Assembly (NCBI RefSeq): GCF_002077695.1
Contig: NZ_MWUE01000013.1
Span: 124,001-188,000 of the forward strand
Direction of reading: 5' to 3'
DNA length: 64,000 nucleotides
Origin: Pantoea latae
GTDB taxonomy: Bacteria; Pseudomonadota; Gammaproteobacteria; Enterobacterales; Enterobacteriaceae
The first letter of the stretch is position 1; each line of letters begins with the position of its first letter. The notes below the pieces were generated by a model, which had not been told where the DNA came from, made no database searches, and saw only the letters and a list, made by a program, of their open reading frames with translations. Shown one piece after another: positions 13,310 through 21,537 of this stretch. The position numbers were made by a program, and so were the translations under genes.

Positions 13310-13915
13310 ATGGCGAATAAATTTACTCAGCACACCGGCATCGTCGCCCCGCTGGACGCGGCGAACGTCGACACCGACGCCATTATTCCCAAGCAGTTTC
13401 TGCAGAAGGTGACGCGCACCGGCTTTGGCGCGCACCTGTTTCACGACTGGCGTTTCGACGATGACGCCGGCACCGTGCCGACCGCCAGCTTTGTGCTGAA
13501 CAAGCCAGAGTTTCAGGGCACCAGCATTCTGCTGGCGCGTGAAAACTTCGGCTGCGGCTCCTCGCGCGAGCACGCGCCCTGGGCGCTGACCGATTTCGGT
13601 TTTCACGTGGTGATTGCGCCGAGCTTCGCCGACATTTTTTACGGCAACAGTTTCAACAACCAGCTGCTGCCGGTGCGCCTCAGCGATGAGCAGGTCGACG
13701 AGATGTTCCAGCTGGTGGCGGCGCAGCCGGGCATCCGCTTTACCGTCGATCTGGAAGCGCAGACGGTGACGGCGGGCGACAAGGTCTATTCGTTCGAGAT
13801 CGACAGCTTCCGTCGCCACTGCATGCTGAACGGCCTCGACAGCATCGGCCTGACGCTGCAGCACGAAGCGGCGATTACCGACTACGAACAGCGCCAGCCT
13901 GCGTTTCTGAATTAA
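13310..13915 (+). CDS. leuD: 3-isopropylmalate dehydratase small subunit LeuD
   Basis: Swivelling-domain subunit of isopropylmalate isomerase. 201 residues, the E. coli length, with [15 protein letters not shown] and [15 protein letters not shown], typical of the family. The ATG at 13310 follows the leuC stop by 2 bp and is preceded by ACAGGAGC. It ends the leu operon; a structured repeat and a terminator follow. Confidence 0.97.
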   Translation: MANKFTQHTGIVAPLDAANVDTDAIIPKQFLQKVTRTGFGAHLFHDWRFDDDAGTVPTASFVLNKPEFQGTSILLARENFGCGSSREHAPWALTDFGFHVVIAPSFADIFYGNSFNNQLLPVRLSDEQVDEMFQLVAAQPGIRFTVDLEAQTVTAGDKVYSFEIDSFRRHCMLNGLDSIGLTLQHEAAITDYEQRQPAFLN

Positions 13916-13927
13916 GGCTTACTTCCA

Positions 13928-14061
13928 GACAGCACTAAAGTCAAAACGAGGGTGGCATGGGCAGAAGAGCAAAGCGTACCGCGACAGGGATGTCGCGGGC
14001 CGAGCGAGCATGGATGCCTTGAGCGCCTTTGCGATCGGCCCATGCCACCCTCGTTAGCACC
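13928..14061 (+). repeat. Structured dispersed repeat, copy 1
   Basis: First of three related elements in the window. A perfect 17-bp terminal stem pairs 13946-13962 with 14038-14054. Inside it GCAAAG (13969-13974) pairs with CTTTGC (14027-14032), and inside that are a hairpin with an 8-bp stem and GGGA loop (13979-13998) and a short GCA-TGGA-TGC hairpin (14008-14017). Conserved flanks extend from GACxG to AGCACC. It lies between the convergent ends of leuD and setA. No known repeat name was recognised. Confidence 0.85.
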
Positions 14062-14071
14062 GGTCCTGTTT

Positions 14072-14095
14072 AAGGGCGACCACCGCGTCGCCCTT
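14072..14095. terminator. Terminator hairpin between leuD and setA
   Basis: A 9-bp perfect stem AAGGGCGAC/GTCGCCCTT closes a short loop and is followed on the plus strand by CTCTTTTA. It lies between converging genes and probably ends the leu transcript; use by setA in the other direction is less certain. Confidence 0.65.
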
Positions 14096-14100
14096 CTCTT

Positions 14101-15279
14101 TTATACGTTCTTCACGCGCGTCGACATGGCGAACGCCGCGACGGCCAGCCCCAGCGCCAGCCAGTACACCGCAATATGCCCGAAGCGCTCGCTGAGCGTG
14201 CCCTGAATTACCCCCGCCAGAATCATTCCGGTGGAAATTGAGTTGGTGAACATCGTGGTCGCCGCTCCTGGCCTGCCCGGCATCAGATCCTGAAACCACA
14301 GCATGCCGATGCCGGCGATAATGCCGATAAACACCGCGTTAAACAGCTGCAGCGCCATCAGCGCGGTCTGCGAGGCGAATATCACCAGCCCGGCGTAAAA
14401 CAGAATGCCCGCCGCCAGGGCGACCAGCATCAGATTGCGCTTGCCGACGCGCTTCGCGTAGTGCCCGGCCAGCAGCATCACCGGGATCTCCAGCCCGGCA
14501 GCGGTGCCCATCAGCAGCCCCGCCAGCTTCTCTGGCAGCCCCAGCGTCACGCTGATATAGAGCGGCATATCGATGATATACATGGTGTTGCAGGTCCACA
14601 TCGTCACCGAGGCGATAAACAGCAGGCGCACGTCGCGGTCGCGCCAGCCGCTCAGCGGCATGCCGCCGCTCCTCATCAGCGGCTGGGCGCGCGGCACCGA
14701 CGGCAGGGTGAATTTGATCAGCACAATACAGACCAGAAACAGCGCGGCCGCCACCAGAAACAGCGTCACGAAGCCGAAGTTAAGCGCCAGCGCGAACGAC
14801 AGCGGCGGACCGATTACCCAGGCGAGCGACAGCTGCGCGCGCATCACCGAACTGAACATCACCGCTTCGCGCGCCGACTGGTCGGCATACTCGCGCGCCA
14901 GCGCGAAGATCTGCGGCATTGACACGCTGGCCAGCGCCGAGAGCAGCACGCCCAGGGTGATCAGCGTCAGATAGTGGCGGGTAAAGGCGAACAGCAGCGC
15001 GTTGCAAAAGGCCATCACACAGCAAAAGAGGATCAGCGTGCGGCGATCGCCGCGGCTGTCGGAGCGCTTCGCCACCAGCATGCTGACGGCAATGCCCGCA
15101 ATGGCGTTGACGGTGAAAAAGAGCCCGACCCAGAAGGGGCGCGCCTGCACCTCGCGCGTCAGAAACAGGCTCAGCGTCGGCGCCTGCAGCGCGCCGGCGA
15201 CGCCGATCATAAAAGAGGCCGCCATAAAAGCGAGGAAGACCGGATTGATACGGCGCGTCCGGGTTAACAGCGACTTCAT
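14101..15279 (-). CDS. setA: Sugar efflux transporter SetA
   Basis: Major-facilitator inner-membrane exporter of sugars and glucosides. In E. coli SetA is cotranscribed with SgrS and helps cells under glucose-phosphate stress. 392 residues with about 12 hydrophobic segments and the loop 2-3 motif AKRSDSRGDRR. The gene order leuD, setA, sgrS, sgrR is that of E. coli, which decides among the SetA/B/C paralogues. The start is preceded by AAAGGGA. Confidence 0.92.
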   Translation of the reverse strand: MKSLLTRTRRINPVFLAFMAASFMIGVAGALQAPTLSLFLTREVQARPFWVGLFFTVNAIAGIAVSMLVAKRSDSRGDRRTLILFCCVMAFCNALLFAFTRHYLTLITLGVLLSALASVSMPQIFALAREYADQSAREAVMFSSVMRAQLSLAWVIGPPLSFALALNFGFVTLFLVAAALFLVCIVLIKFTLPSVPRAQPLMRSGGMPLSGWRDRDVRLLFIASVTMWTCNTMYIIDMPLYISVTLGLPEKLAGLLMGTAAGLEIPVMLLAGHYAKRVGKRNLMLVALAAGILFYAGLVIFASQTALMALQLFNAVFIGIIAGIGMLWFQDLMPGRPGAATTMFTNSISTGMILAGVIQGTLSERFGHIAVYWLALGLAVAAFAMSTRVKNV

Positions 15280-15340
15280 AGCGACATCCCTTTCAGGTAA
15301 TAAAGCGGGAAAAACAAGAGAAAGGATTCTAGCGCAACAG

Positions 15341-15474
15341 AAAAAAGCCAGCAGAGAAAATCACTGCTGGCGGTGTAATTGCACCCTACTCAGAAAAGAT
15401 CCCGCCGCAGCGGCATCATGGTCGAGCGCCATTCAGTGCTGAATGCCTCCCGCTCTTCCAATAGCGCTAAGTTT
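15341..15474 (-). ncRNA. sgrS: Glucose-phosphate-stress small RNA SgrS, short form
   Basis: Hfq-dependent RNA that represses ptsG and other sugar transporter mRNAs when phosphosugars accumulate. On the minus strand the 3' part keeps the E. coli layout: CTGAGTA-x-GGTG (the ptsG-pairing area), a small hairpin GGTGCAATTACACC, and a terminator with an 8-bp stem GCCAGCAG/CTGCTGGC and T run (15341-15371). It is divergent from sgrR and upstream of setA, as expected. The 5' end is estimated from a weak -10 CATATT (15481-15486), giving about 134 nt against 227 nt in E. coli. No SgrT frame is present. Confidence 0.8.
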
Positions 15475-15529
15475 GCCCGTAATATGAGGCAGGAAAAACT
15501 GAGCGCTTTTCACAAGGAGTTCCTCATTT

Positions 15530-17191
15530 ATGTCCTCATCGCGCCTTAAGCAGCAGTTCATCCGCCTGTGGCAAAGCTGTCACGGCGAGAGCCAGTTGGT
15601 CACGCTGAGCGAGCTGGCCGAGCGGCTGCACTGCTCGCGTCGCCATATGCGCAACCTGTTGAATGCGATGCAGGAGGCGGGCTGGCTCACCTGGCAGGCG
15701 GAGGCGGGACGCGGCAAGCGCTCGCAGCTCAGCTTCTGCTACACGGGGCTGGCGCTGCAGCAGGAGCGCGCCGAAGATCTGCTGGCGCAGGATCGCATCG
15801 ATCAGCTGGTGCAGCTGGTCGGCGACAAGGCGGAGGTGCGCCAGATGATCCGCGCCCACCTTGGCCGCAGCTTTCGTCAGGGCAAACATATTTTGCGCGT
15901 GCTCTACTACCGGCCGCTGCTTAACCTGCTGCCTGGCTCGCCGCTGCGCCGCTCGGAAACCCATCTGGCGCGGCAAATTTTCAACGGCCTGACGCGTATA
16001 AATGAGGAAAACGGGGAAATCGAAGCGGATATCGCCCATCACTGGCAGGCGATCTCGCCGCTGCACTGGCGCTTCTACCTGCGCCCGGCGATCCGCTTTC
16101 ACCACGGCCGCGAGCTGGAGATGGCGGACGTGATTTCAAGCCTGGAGCGCCTGCGACCGCAGCCGCTCTTCTCCCATATCCGTGAGATTGATTCGCCCGC
16201 GCCCTGGACGCTGGATATTCACCTCAGCGAACCGGACAGCTGGCTGCCGTGGCTGCTCGGCAGCGTCAGCGCGATGATCCTGCCGCGCGAGTGGCCGCAG
16301 ATGCGCGACTTTGCCCGCCAGCCCGTCGGCACCGGCCCCTATCGCGTGGTACGCAACCAGCAGAGCCAGCTGAAAATCGAAGCGTTCGACGACTACTTCG
16401 GCTTTCGCGCGCTGATCGACGACGTCTCTATCTGGGTGCTGCCGGAGATCAGCGACGAGCTGGTCTATTCCGGCGTGCGGCTGCAGGGCGACGGCGAGGA
16501 TGAAAAATCAGAAGAGAGCCGCCTTGAAGAGGGCTGCTATTTCCTCTTGTTCGACCAGCGCTCCGCGACAGGTCGCGACGCGGCCATCCGCCGCTGGCTC
16601 GGCTATCTGCTTAATCCCATCGCCCTGCTCAACCATGCGGAGATGGGCTATCAGCGCTACTGGTATCCCGCCTACGGCCTGCTGCCGCGCTGGCATCACC
16701 GCCGCGACCTGACGCCGGTGGAGAAGCCGGCGGGGCTGGAGAGCCTGACGCTGACCTGGTACAGCCAGCATGTGGAACATCACGGCATCGCCAGCGCGCT
16801 GCGTCCGCTGCTGGCGCAGCATCAGGTGCAGCTGATTACCCGCGAGGTCGACTACGAAACCTGGCATCAGGGCGAGGCGGAGAGCGACGTCTGGCTCGGC
16901 AGCGTCAACTTCACTCTGCCGCTGGAGTATGCGCTGTTCGCCCAGCTCTACGAGATCCCGCTGCTGCATCACTGTCTGCCGCTCGACTGGCAAGGCGACG
17001 CCTCGCGCTGGCGGCGCAAAGCGCTGCCGCTCGCCGAATGGAGCAAGCGGCTGCTGGACGCGGGCGGTTTGCATCCGCTGTTCCATCACTGGCTGCTGCT
17101 GGAAGGCCAGCGCAGCATGCGCGGCGTGCGGCTTAACACCCTCGGCTGGTTCGACTTTAAATCCGCCTGGTTCGCGCCGCCGACGCTGTGA
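15530..17191 (+). CDS. sgrR: Transcriptional regulator SgrR
   Basis: Activator of sgrS under glucose-phosphate stress, and a repressor of its own gene in E. coli. 553 residues. The N-terminal winged-helix DNA-binding domain (SgrR_N, with [20 protein letters not shown] near residues 35-55) is followed by a solute-binding-protein (SBP_bac_5) domain thought to sense a small molecule. The C-terminus [16 protein letters not shown] is nearly identical to the E. coli protein. It is divergent from SgrS and upstream of thiBPQ. Confidence 0.95.
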   Translation: MSSSRLKQQFIRLWQSCHGESQLVTLSELAERLHCSRRHMRNLLNAMQEAGWLTWQAEAGRGKRSQLSFCYTGLALQQERAEDLLAQDRIDQLVQLVGDKAEVRQMIRAHLGRSFRQGKHILRVLYYRPLLNLLPGSPLRRSETHLARQIFNGLTRINEENGEIEADIAHHWQAISPLHWRFYLRPAIRFHHGRELEMADVISSLERLRPQPLFSHIREIDSPAPWTLDIHLSEPDSWLPWLLGSVSAMILPREWPQMRDFARQPVGTGPYRVVRNQQSQLKIEAFDDYFGFRALIDDVSIWVLPEISDELVYSGVRLQGDGEDEKSEESRLEEGCYFLLFDQRSATGRDAAIRRWLGYLLNPIALLNHAEMGYQRYWYPAYGLLPRWHHRRDLTPVEKPAGLESLTLTWYSQHVEHHGIASALRPLLAQHQVQLITREVDYETWHQGEAESDVWLGSVNFTLPLEYALFAQLYEIPLLHHCLPLDWQGDASRWRRKALPLAEWSKRLLDAGGLHPLFHHWLLLEGQRSMRGVRLNTLGWFDFKSAWFAPPTL

Positions 17192-17230
17192 CGCTTTCCC
17201 CCTGGCGTCGAAATGTCTAGAATGAGCCGT

Positions 17231-17308
17231 TCTCAACGGGGTGCCTGCAAAAGGCTGAGATAAACCCGTCGAACCTGATTCGGTTAATACCGACGTAGGG
17301 ATTTGAGA
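17231..17308 (+). promoter_or_regulatory. TPP riboswitch (THI element)
   Basis: The conserved thi-box segments are present in order: ACGGGGTGCC, GGCTGAGAT, ACCCG, GAACCTGAT and TACCGACGTAGGGA. The closing P1 stem pairs TCTCAA (17231-17236) with TTGAGA (17303-17308). It lies 55 bp upstream of thiB, so thiamine diphosphate should repress thiBPQ expression, as for E. coli thiBPQ (tbpA-thiPQ). Confidence 0.97.
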
Positions 17309-17363
17309 GGCTGCTACGCTCAGATCCTTTGCGACTCATAACAACTCTCCCCTGGAGCGCAAA

Positions 17364-18350
17364 GTGGTTAAACAGATTCTCCCTCTGCTGATGTTGCTGT
17401 CCGTGCCGGCGCTGGCGGCCAAACCTGCCCTGACCGTCTATACCTACGACTCGTTCTCCGCCGAATGGGGCCCCGGCCCGGCGGTTAAAAAAGCGTTTGA
17501 AGCGCAGTGCGGCTGCGAGCTGAACTATGTGGCGCTGGAAGATGGCGTCTCGCTGCTGAACCGCGTGCGCATGGAGGGCAAGAACAGCAAGGCCGACGTG
17601 GTGCTCGGCCTCGATAACAATCTGCTGCAGGCGGCGCAGCAGACCGGCCTGTTCGCCAAAAGCACGGTCGATCTCCATAGCCTGACGCTGCCAGGCGGCT
17701 GGCAGGATCAGACCTTCGTGCCCTTCGACTATGGCTACTTCGCCTTCGTCTACGATAAAACGCGCCTGAAAAACCCGCCCACCAGCCTGAAAGAACTGGT
17801 AGAGAGCCCGGAAAAGTGGCGTGTCATCTATGAAGATCCGCGCACCAGCACCCCAGGTCTCGGCCTGCTGCTCTGGATGCAGAAGGTCTACGGCGACAAG
17901 GCGCCAGAGGCCTGGCAGAAGCTGGCGCAGAAAACCGTCACCGTGACCAAAGGCTGGAGCGAAGCCTACGGACTGTTCCTGAAAGGCGAAGGGGATCTGG
18001 TGCTGAGCTACACCACCTCGCCCGCCTATCACCTGATTGAAGAGAAGAAAGCGAACTACGCCGCCGCGCCGTTCGCCGAAGGCCACTACCTGCAGGTAGA
18101 AGTCGCCGCGCAGCTCGCCAGCAGCAAGCAGCCGAAACTGGCGCAGCAGTTCATGCAGTTTATGCTGACGCCCGCCTTCCAGAACGCCATCCCGACCGGC
18201 AACTGGATGTATCCGGTGATCAAAAGCGATCTGCCCGCCGGTTTCCAGACGCTGAGCGTGCCGCAAACCGCGCTGCACTATAGTCCGCAGGACGTGGCGC
18301 AGCAGCGCGCCAGCTGGATTAGCGCATGGCAACGCGCCGTCAGCCGTTAA
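17364..18350 (+). CDS. thiB: Thiamine ABC transporter, periplasmic binding protein ThiB
   Basis: Periplasmic receptor for thiamine and its phosphates. 328 residues with a signal peptide ending near ...VPALAA, then the mature start KPALTVYTYDSFSAEWGPGP, very close to E. coli ThiB. The GTG start (GTG-GTT-AAA) follows a TCCCCTGGAG ribosome-binding region. The riboswitch lies upstream and thiP overlaps its 3' end by 25 bp. Confidence 0.96.
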   Translation: MVKQILPLLMLLSVPALAAKPALTVYTYDSFSAEWGPGPAVKKAFEAQCGCELNYVALEDGVSLLNRVRMEGKNSKADVVLGLDNNLLQAAQQTGLFAKSTVDLHSLTLPGGWQDQTFVPFDYGYFAFVYDKTRLKNPPTSLKELVESPEKWRVIYEDPRTSTPGLGLLLWMQKVYGDKAPEAWQKLAQKTVTVTKGWSEAYGLFLKGEGDLVLSYTTSPAYHLIEEKKANYAAAPFAEGHYLQVEVAAQLASSKQPKLAQQFMQFMLTPAFQNAIPTGNWMYPVIKSDLPAGFQTLSVPQTALHYSPQDVAQQRASWISAWQRAVSR

Positions 18351-19936
18351 TCCCGCTGTGGCTGGCGCCGGGCGGCGCTGCCGCGCTGCTGCTGCTCGCC
18401 GTGGCGCTGCTGGCGTTCGGCGCGCTCTGGTTCAGCGCGCCGACGGGCGACTGGCGTGGGCTGCTGCACGACAGCTATCTGCGCCATGTGGTGCGCTTCT
18501 CCTTTACCCAGGCGCTGCTCTCCGCGCTGCTGTCGCTGCTGCCGGCGATCCCGCTGGCGCGCGCGCTTTACCGGCGCCGGTTTCCCGGCCGCCAGCTGCT
18601 GCTGCGCCTCTGCGCCATGACGCTGGTGCTGCCGGTGCTGGTGGCGGTATTCGGCCTGCTGACGGTCTATGGCCGGGTCGGCTGGCTGGCGCAGCTCTGC
18701 CAGCTGCTCGGCGTTGACTACCGCTTTTCGCCCTATGGACTGCAGGGCATTCTGCTGGCGCACGTTTTTTTCAACCTGCCGCTGGCGACGCGCCTGATGC
18801 TGCAGGCGCTGGAGAGCATTCCCGGCGAGCAGCGTCAGCTCGCCGCCCAGCTCGGCCTGCGCGGCTGGCATCTGTTCCACCTGCTGGAGTGGCCCTGGCT
18901 GCGCCGTCAGCTGCTGCCGACCGGCGCGCTGATTTTTATGCTCTGCTTCGCCAGCTTCGCCACCGTGCTGTCGCTCGGCGGCGGCCCGCAGGCCACCACC
19001 GTTGAACTGGCGATCTTTCAGGCGCTGAGCTACGACTACGATCCCGGCCGCGCCGCGCTGCTGGCGCTGATCCAGCTCGCCTTCTGCCTGACGCTGGTGC
19101 TGCTGAGCCAGCGCTTCAGCAAGGCGATCCCAGCGGGCAGCACGCCGCTGCGCGGCTGGCGCGATCCGCAGGATTCGCGGCGCGCGCGCTTTGCCGACAC
19201 GCTGATTATCACGCTGGCCCTCTTGCTGCTGCTGCCGCCGCTGCTGGCGGTGGTGGTTGACGGGCTGCGCGGCGCGTCGGGCGGCGCGCTGGCGCAGCCG
19301 GCGCTGTGGCAGGCGACCCTGACCTCGCTGCGCATCGCTGTCGGCGCTGGCGTGCTCTGCGTCACGCTGACCATGATGCTGCTGTGGAGCAGCCGCGAGC
19401 TGCGCCTGCGTCAGCGCCTGCTGCCTGCGCAGCTTATAGAAACCAGCGGCATGCTGATCCTGGCGATGCCGGGCATCGTGCTGGCGACCGGCTTCTTTCT
19501 GCTGTTCAACGCCACCACCGGCCTGCCCGACTCGCCCGACGGGCTGGTGATCTTCGCCAACGCGCTGCTCGCCGTGCCCTATGCGCTCAAGGTGCTGGAA
19601 AATCCGATGCGCGATCTTGCCGAGCGCTATACGCATCTCTGCGCCTCGCTGGGCGTCAGCGGCTGGAACCGGCTGCGGCTGATTGAACTGCGCGCGCTGA
19701 AGCGTCCGCTGGCGCAGGCGCTGGCTTTCGCCTGCGTGCTCTCTATCGGCGACTTCGGCGTGGTGGCGCTGTTCGGCAGCGCCGACTTCCGCACCCTGCC
19801 CTTTTACCTCTATCAGCAAACCGGCGCCTACCGCGGCGCAGACGGCGCGGTCACCGCGCTGCTGCTGCTGGCGCTCTGTTTGCTGCTGTTTACCCTGATG
19901 GAATCCCTTCCTGGCCGCCATGCTGACACTGACTAA
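18326..19936 (+). CDS. thiP: Thiamine ABC transporter permease ThiP
   Basis: Inner-membrane permease of the thiamine/TPP importer. 536 residues, formed by two fused permease halves, each with several membrane segments and an EAA-type loop (for example [18 protein letters not shown] in the first half and [18 protein letters not shown] in the second). It overlaps thiB by 25 bp and thiQ by 17 bp, so translation is coupled. Composition is very GC-rich and leucine/alanine-rich, which produces a long meaningless open frame on the opposite strand. Confidence 0.95.
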   Translation: MATRRQPLIPLWLAPGGAAALLLLAVALLAFGALWFSAPTGDWRGLLHDSYLRHVVRFSFTQALLSALLSLLPAIPLARALYRRRFPGRQLLLRLCAMTLVLPVLVAVFGLLTVYGRVGWLAQLCQLLGVDYRFSPYGLQGILLAHVFFNLPLATRLMLQALESIPGEQRQLAAQLGLRGWHLFHLLEWPWLRRQLLPTGALIFMLCFASFATVLSLGGGPQATTVELAIFQALSYDYDPGRAALLALIQLAFCLTLVLLSQRFSKAIPAGSTPLRGWRDPQDSRRARFADTLIITLALLLLLPPLLAVVVDGLRGASGGALAQPALWQATLTSLRIAVGAGVLCVTLTMMLLWSSRELRLRQRLLPAQLIETSGMLILAMPGIVLATGFFLLFNATTGLPDSPDGLVIFANALLAVPYALKVLENPMRDLAERYTHLCASLGVSGWNRLRLIELRALKRPLAQALAFACVLSIGDFGVVALFGSADFRTLPFYLYQQTGAYRGADGAVTALLLLALCLLLFTLMESLPGRHADTD

Positions 19937-20642
19937 TCTGACCTATCTCTATCAACATCTGCCGATGCGTTTCAGCCTCAGCGCCGCGCGCGGCGAACGG
20001 CTGGCGGTGCTGGGGCCAAGCGGCGCGGGCAAAAGCACACTGCTGAGCCTGATCGCCGGCTTTCTGCCGGTCAGCCAGGGCGCGCTGCGCATCGACGGCG
20101 CGGATCACACCCACAGCGTGCCGTCGCAGCGTCCGGTGTCGATGCTGTTTCAGGAGAACAACCTGTTTCCACACCTTAACGTGCAGCAGAATATGGCGCT
20201 GGGCCTGCATCCGGGGCTGAAGCTCAACGCCGCGCAGCGGCGCCAGCTGGAGGAGATTGCCGATCAGGTGGGGTTAAGCGATCTGCTGACGCGCCTGCCG
20301 GGCCAGCTCTCCGGCGGTCAGCGGCAGCGCGCGGCGCTGGCGCGCTGTCTGCTGCGCGAGCGTCCGGTGCTGCTGCTCGACGAGCCCTTTTCGGCGCTCG
20401 ATCCGGCGCTGCGTAACGAGATGCTGCAGCTGGTGCGGCGCGTCTGCGAGGCGCGGGCGATCACCCTGTTGATGGTGTCGCACAGCCTGGAGGATGCGCA
20501 GCAGATTGCGCCGCGCAGTCTGGTGATCGTCGACGGCCGCGTCTACTGGGACGGCGCGACCGAGGCGCTGTTGTCGGGCAATACGCGCGAAGCCGAGGTG
20601 CTCGGCATCGCGCGCGCGTCAGGCAAAAAAGACCTGCCATAG
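19920..20642 (+). CDS. thiQ: Thiamine ABC transporter ATP-binding protein ThiQ
   Basis: Cytoplasmic ATPase of the thiamine importer. 240 residues with Walker [10 protein letters not shown] (about residues 33-41), the signature [16 protein letters not shown], Walker [13 protein letters not shown] and an H-loop at MVSHSLEDA. It overlaps thiP upstream, and its 3' end overlaps that of yabI on the opposite strand by 24 bp. Confidence 0.96.
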   Translation: MLTLTNLTYLYQHLPMRFSLSAARGERLAVLGPSGAGKSTLLSLIAGFLPVSQGALRIDGADHTHSVPSQRPVSMLFQENNLFPHLNVQQNMALGLHPGLKLNAAQRRQLEEIADQVGLSDLLTRLPGQLSGGQRQRAALARCLLRERPVLLLDEPFSALDPALRNEMLQLVRRVCEARAITLLMVSHSLEDAQQIAPRSLVIVDGRVYWDGATEALLSGNTREAEVLGIARASGKKDLP

Positions 20643-21383
20643 CAGCCGACGGAACATCGGCATCATCGGATGGAACTGGATGGCGGCGAAGGCGGCCACC
20701 GCGACGATCATGCCCAGCGGCGCCAGCCAGCGCAGGCGCGCAGGTGGCAGATACGGCGTCGCCCAGTCGCGGCTTTTGCCGCTGCGCCACCAGCGCCAGC
20801 CGAGCCAGCAGCCCAGCCACACCAGCAGCGCCACCAGCAGCAGCAGCCACTTAAAGGCGCCGCTCTGCGCGTCCTTCGGCACGTCAATCGCCACGCCCGC
20901 CAGAATGCCCGGCAGCAGATAGAGCGGCGGCCACAGCAGGCAGCCGATCAGGTTCGGCGGCAGAAATTTGCGCACCGGCAGTTCAAGCATGCCCGCCGCC
21001 AGTGGGATCAGCGGACGCGTCGGCCCGACAAAGCGCCCGACCAGAATGGTAAACATGCTGTGCTGATGCAGCGCGTGCTCGGTTTTATCCAGCAGCCCTT
21101 TGTATTTTTGCAGGTATTTCCAGCGGTGCAGCGGCCCCTGAAACTTCCAGCCGATGCCGTAAGAGAGCCAGTCGCCCAGCAGGCAACCGACAATGCCCGC
21201 CGCCCAGGCGGGATAGAGCCCAATCTGCCCGCTGCCCACCAGCGCGCCCAGGCTCGCCATCATCACGGTGCCCGGTAGCAGCAGGCCGACAAAGGCCAGC
21301 GATTCAAGAAAGGTCACCAGCGCAACGGCGATCAGCGCGTACTCCAGCGACTGCGTAAACAGATGTTGAATCCAGGCTTCCAT
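20619..21383 (-). CDS. yabI: DedA-family inner-membrane protein YabI
   Basis: 254-residue polytopic membrane protein of the DedA (SNARE-associated/VTT) family; members are linked to lipid scrambling and membrane homeostasis, but the role of YabI itself is not established. The conserved [16 protein letters not shown] and the preceding [15 protein letters not shown] are present. It is placed convergently to thiQ, as in E. coli. In E. coli araC-araBAD follow at this point; here polB starts 155 bp away on the other strand. Confidence 0.93.
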   Translation of the reverse strand: MEAWIQHLFTQSLEYALIAVALVTFLESLAFVGLLLPGTVMMASLGALVGSGQIGLYPAWAAGIVGCLLGDWLSYGIGWKFQGPLHRWKYLQKYKGLLDKTEHALHQHSMFTILVGRFVGPTRPLIPLAAGMLELPVRKFLPPNLIGCLLWPPLYLLPGILAGVAIDVPKDAQSGAFKWLLLLVALLVWLGCWLGWRWWRSGKSRDWATPYLPPARLRWLAPLGMIVAVAAFAAIQFHPMMPMFRRLLWQVFFA

Positions 21384-21486
21384 AACCGTCCTTCTCAGAT
21401 TTCGGATGCTGGATTGTCCAGAGGCGGCGCGGCAGCGTCAAGGTAAGAATTGTAGGGTGATATTGACAAAAGCGCGCCCGCGCGCA

Positions 21487-21510
21487 CTGGATAAATAACC
21501 ATGATATACT
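21487..21510 (+). promoter_or_regulatory. polB promoter with a degenerate LexA-like box
   Basis: An extended -10, TGATATACT, ends at 21510, 27 bp before the polB start. Overlapping its upstream side is CTGG-ATAAATAA-CCAT (21487-21502). It resembles the LexA pattern CTGT-N8-ACAG, and E. coli dinB has CCAG at the second half, but both half-sites here deviate. polB is an SOS gene in E. coli, so the site is plausible but weak. Confidence 0.35.
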
Positions 21511-21537
21511 CTGGCTGTTTTTTCCTCTGGAGCCGAT

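Noticed and set aside
15280-15300. AGGGATG motif before setA as another GGGA-loop hairpin
   Set aside because: The flanking bases do not pair; it is simply the setA ribosome binding site region.
18347-19921. 524-codon open frame opposite thiP
   Set aside because: It is the antisense shadow of a Leu/Ala-rich membrane protein; the product is almost only Gln, Arg and Ala.
21463-21468. TTGACA as the -35 of polB
   Set aside because: It is 36 bp from the TATACT box, far beyond a usable spacer; it may be chance or belong to another start.
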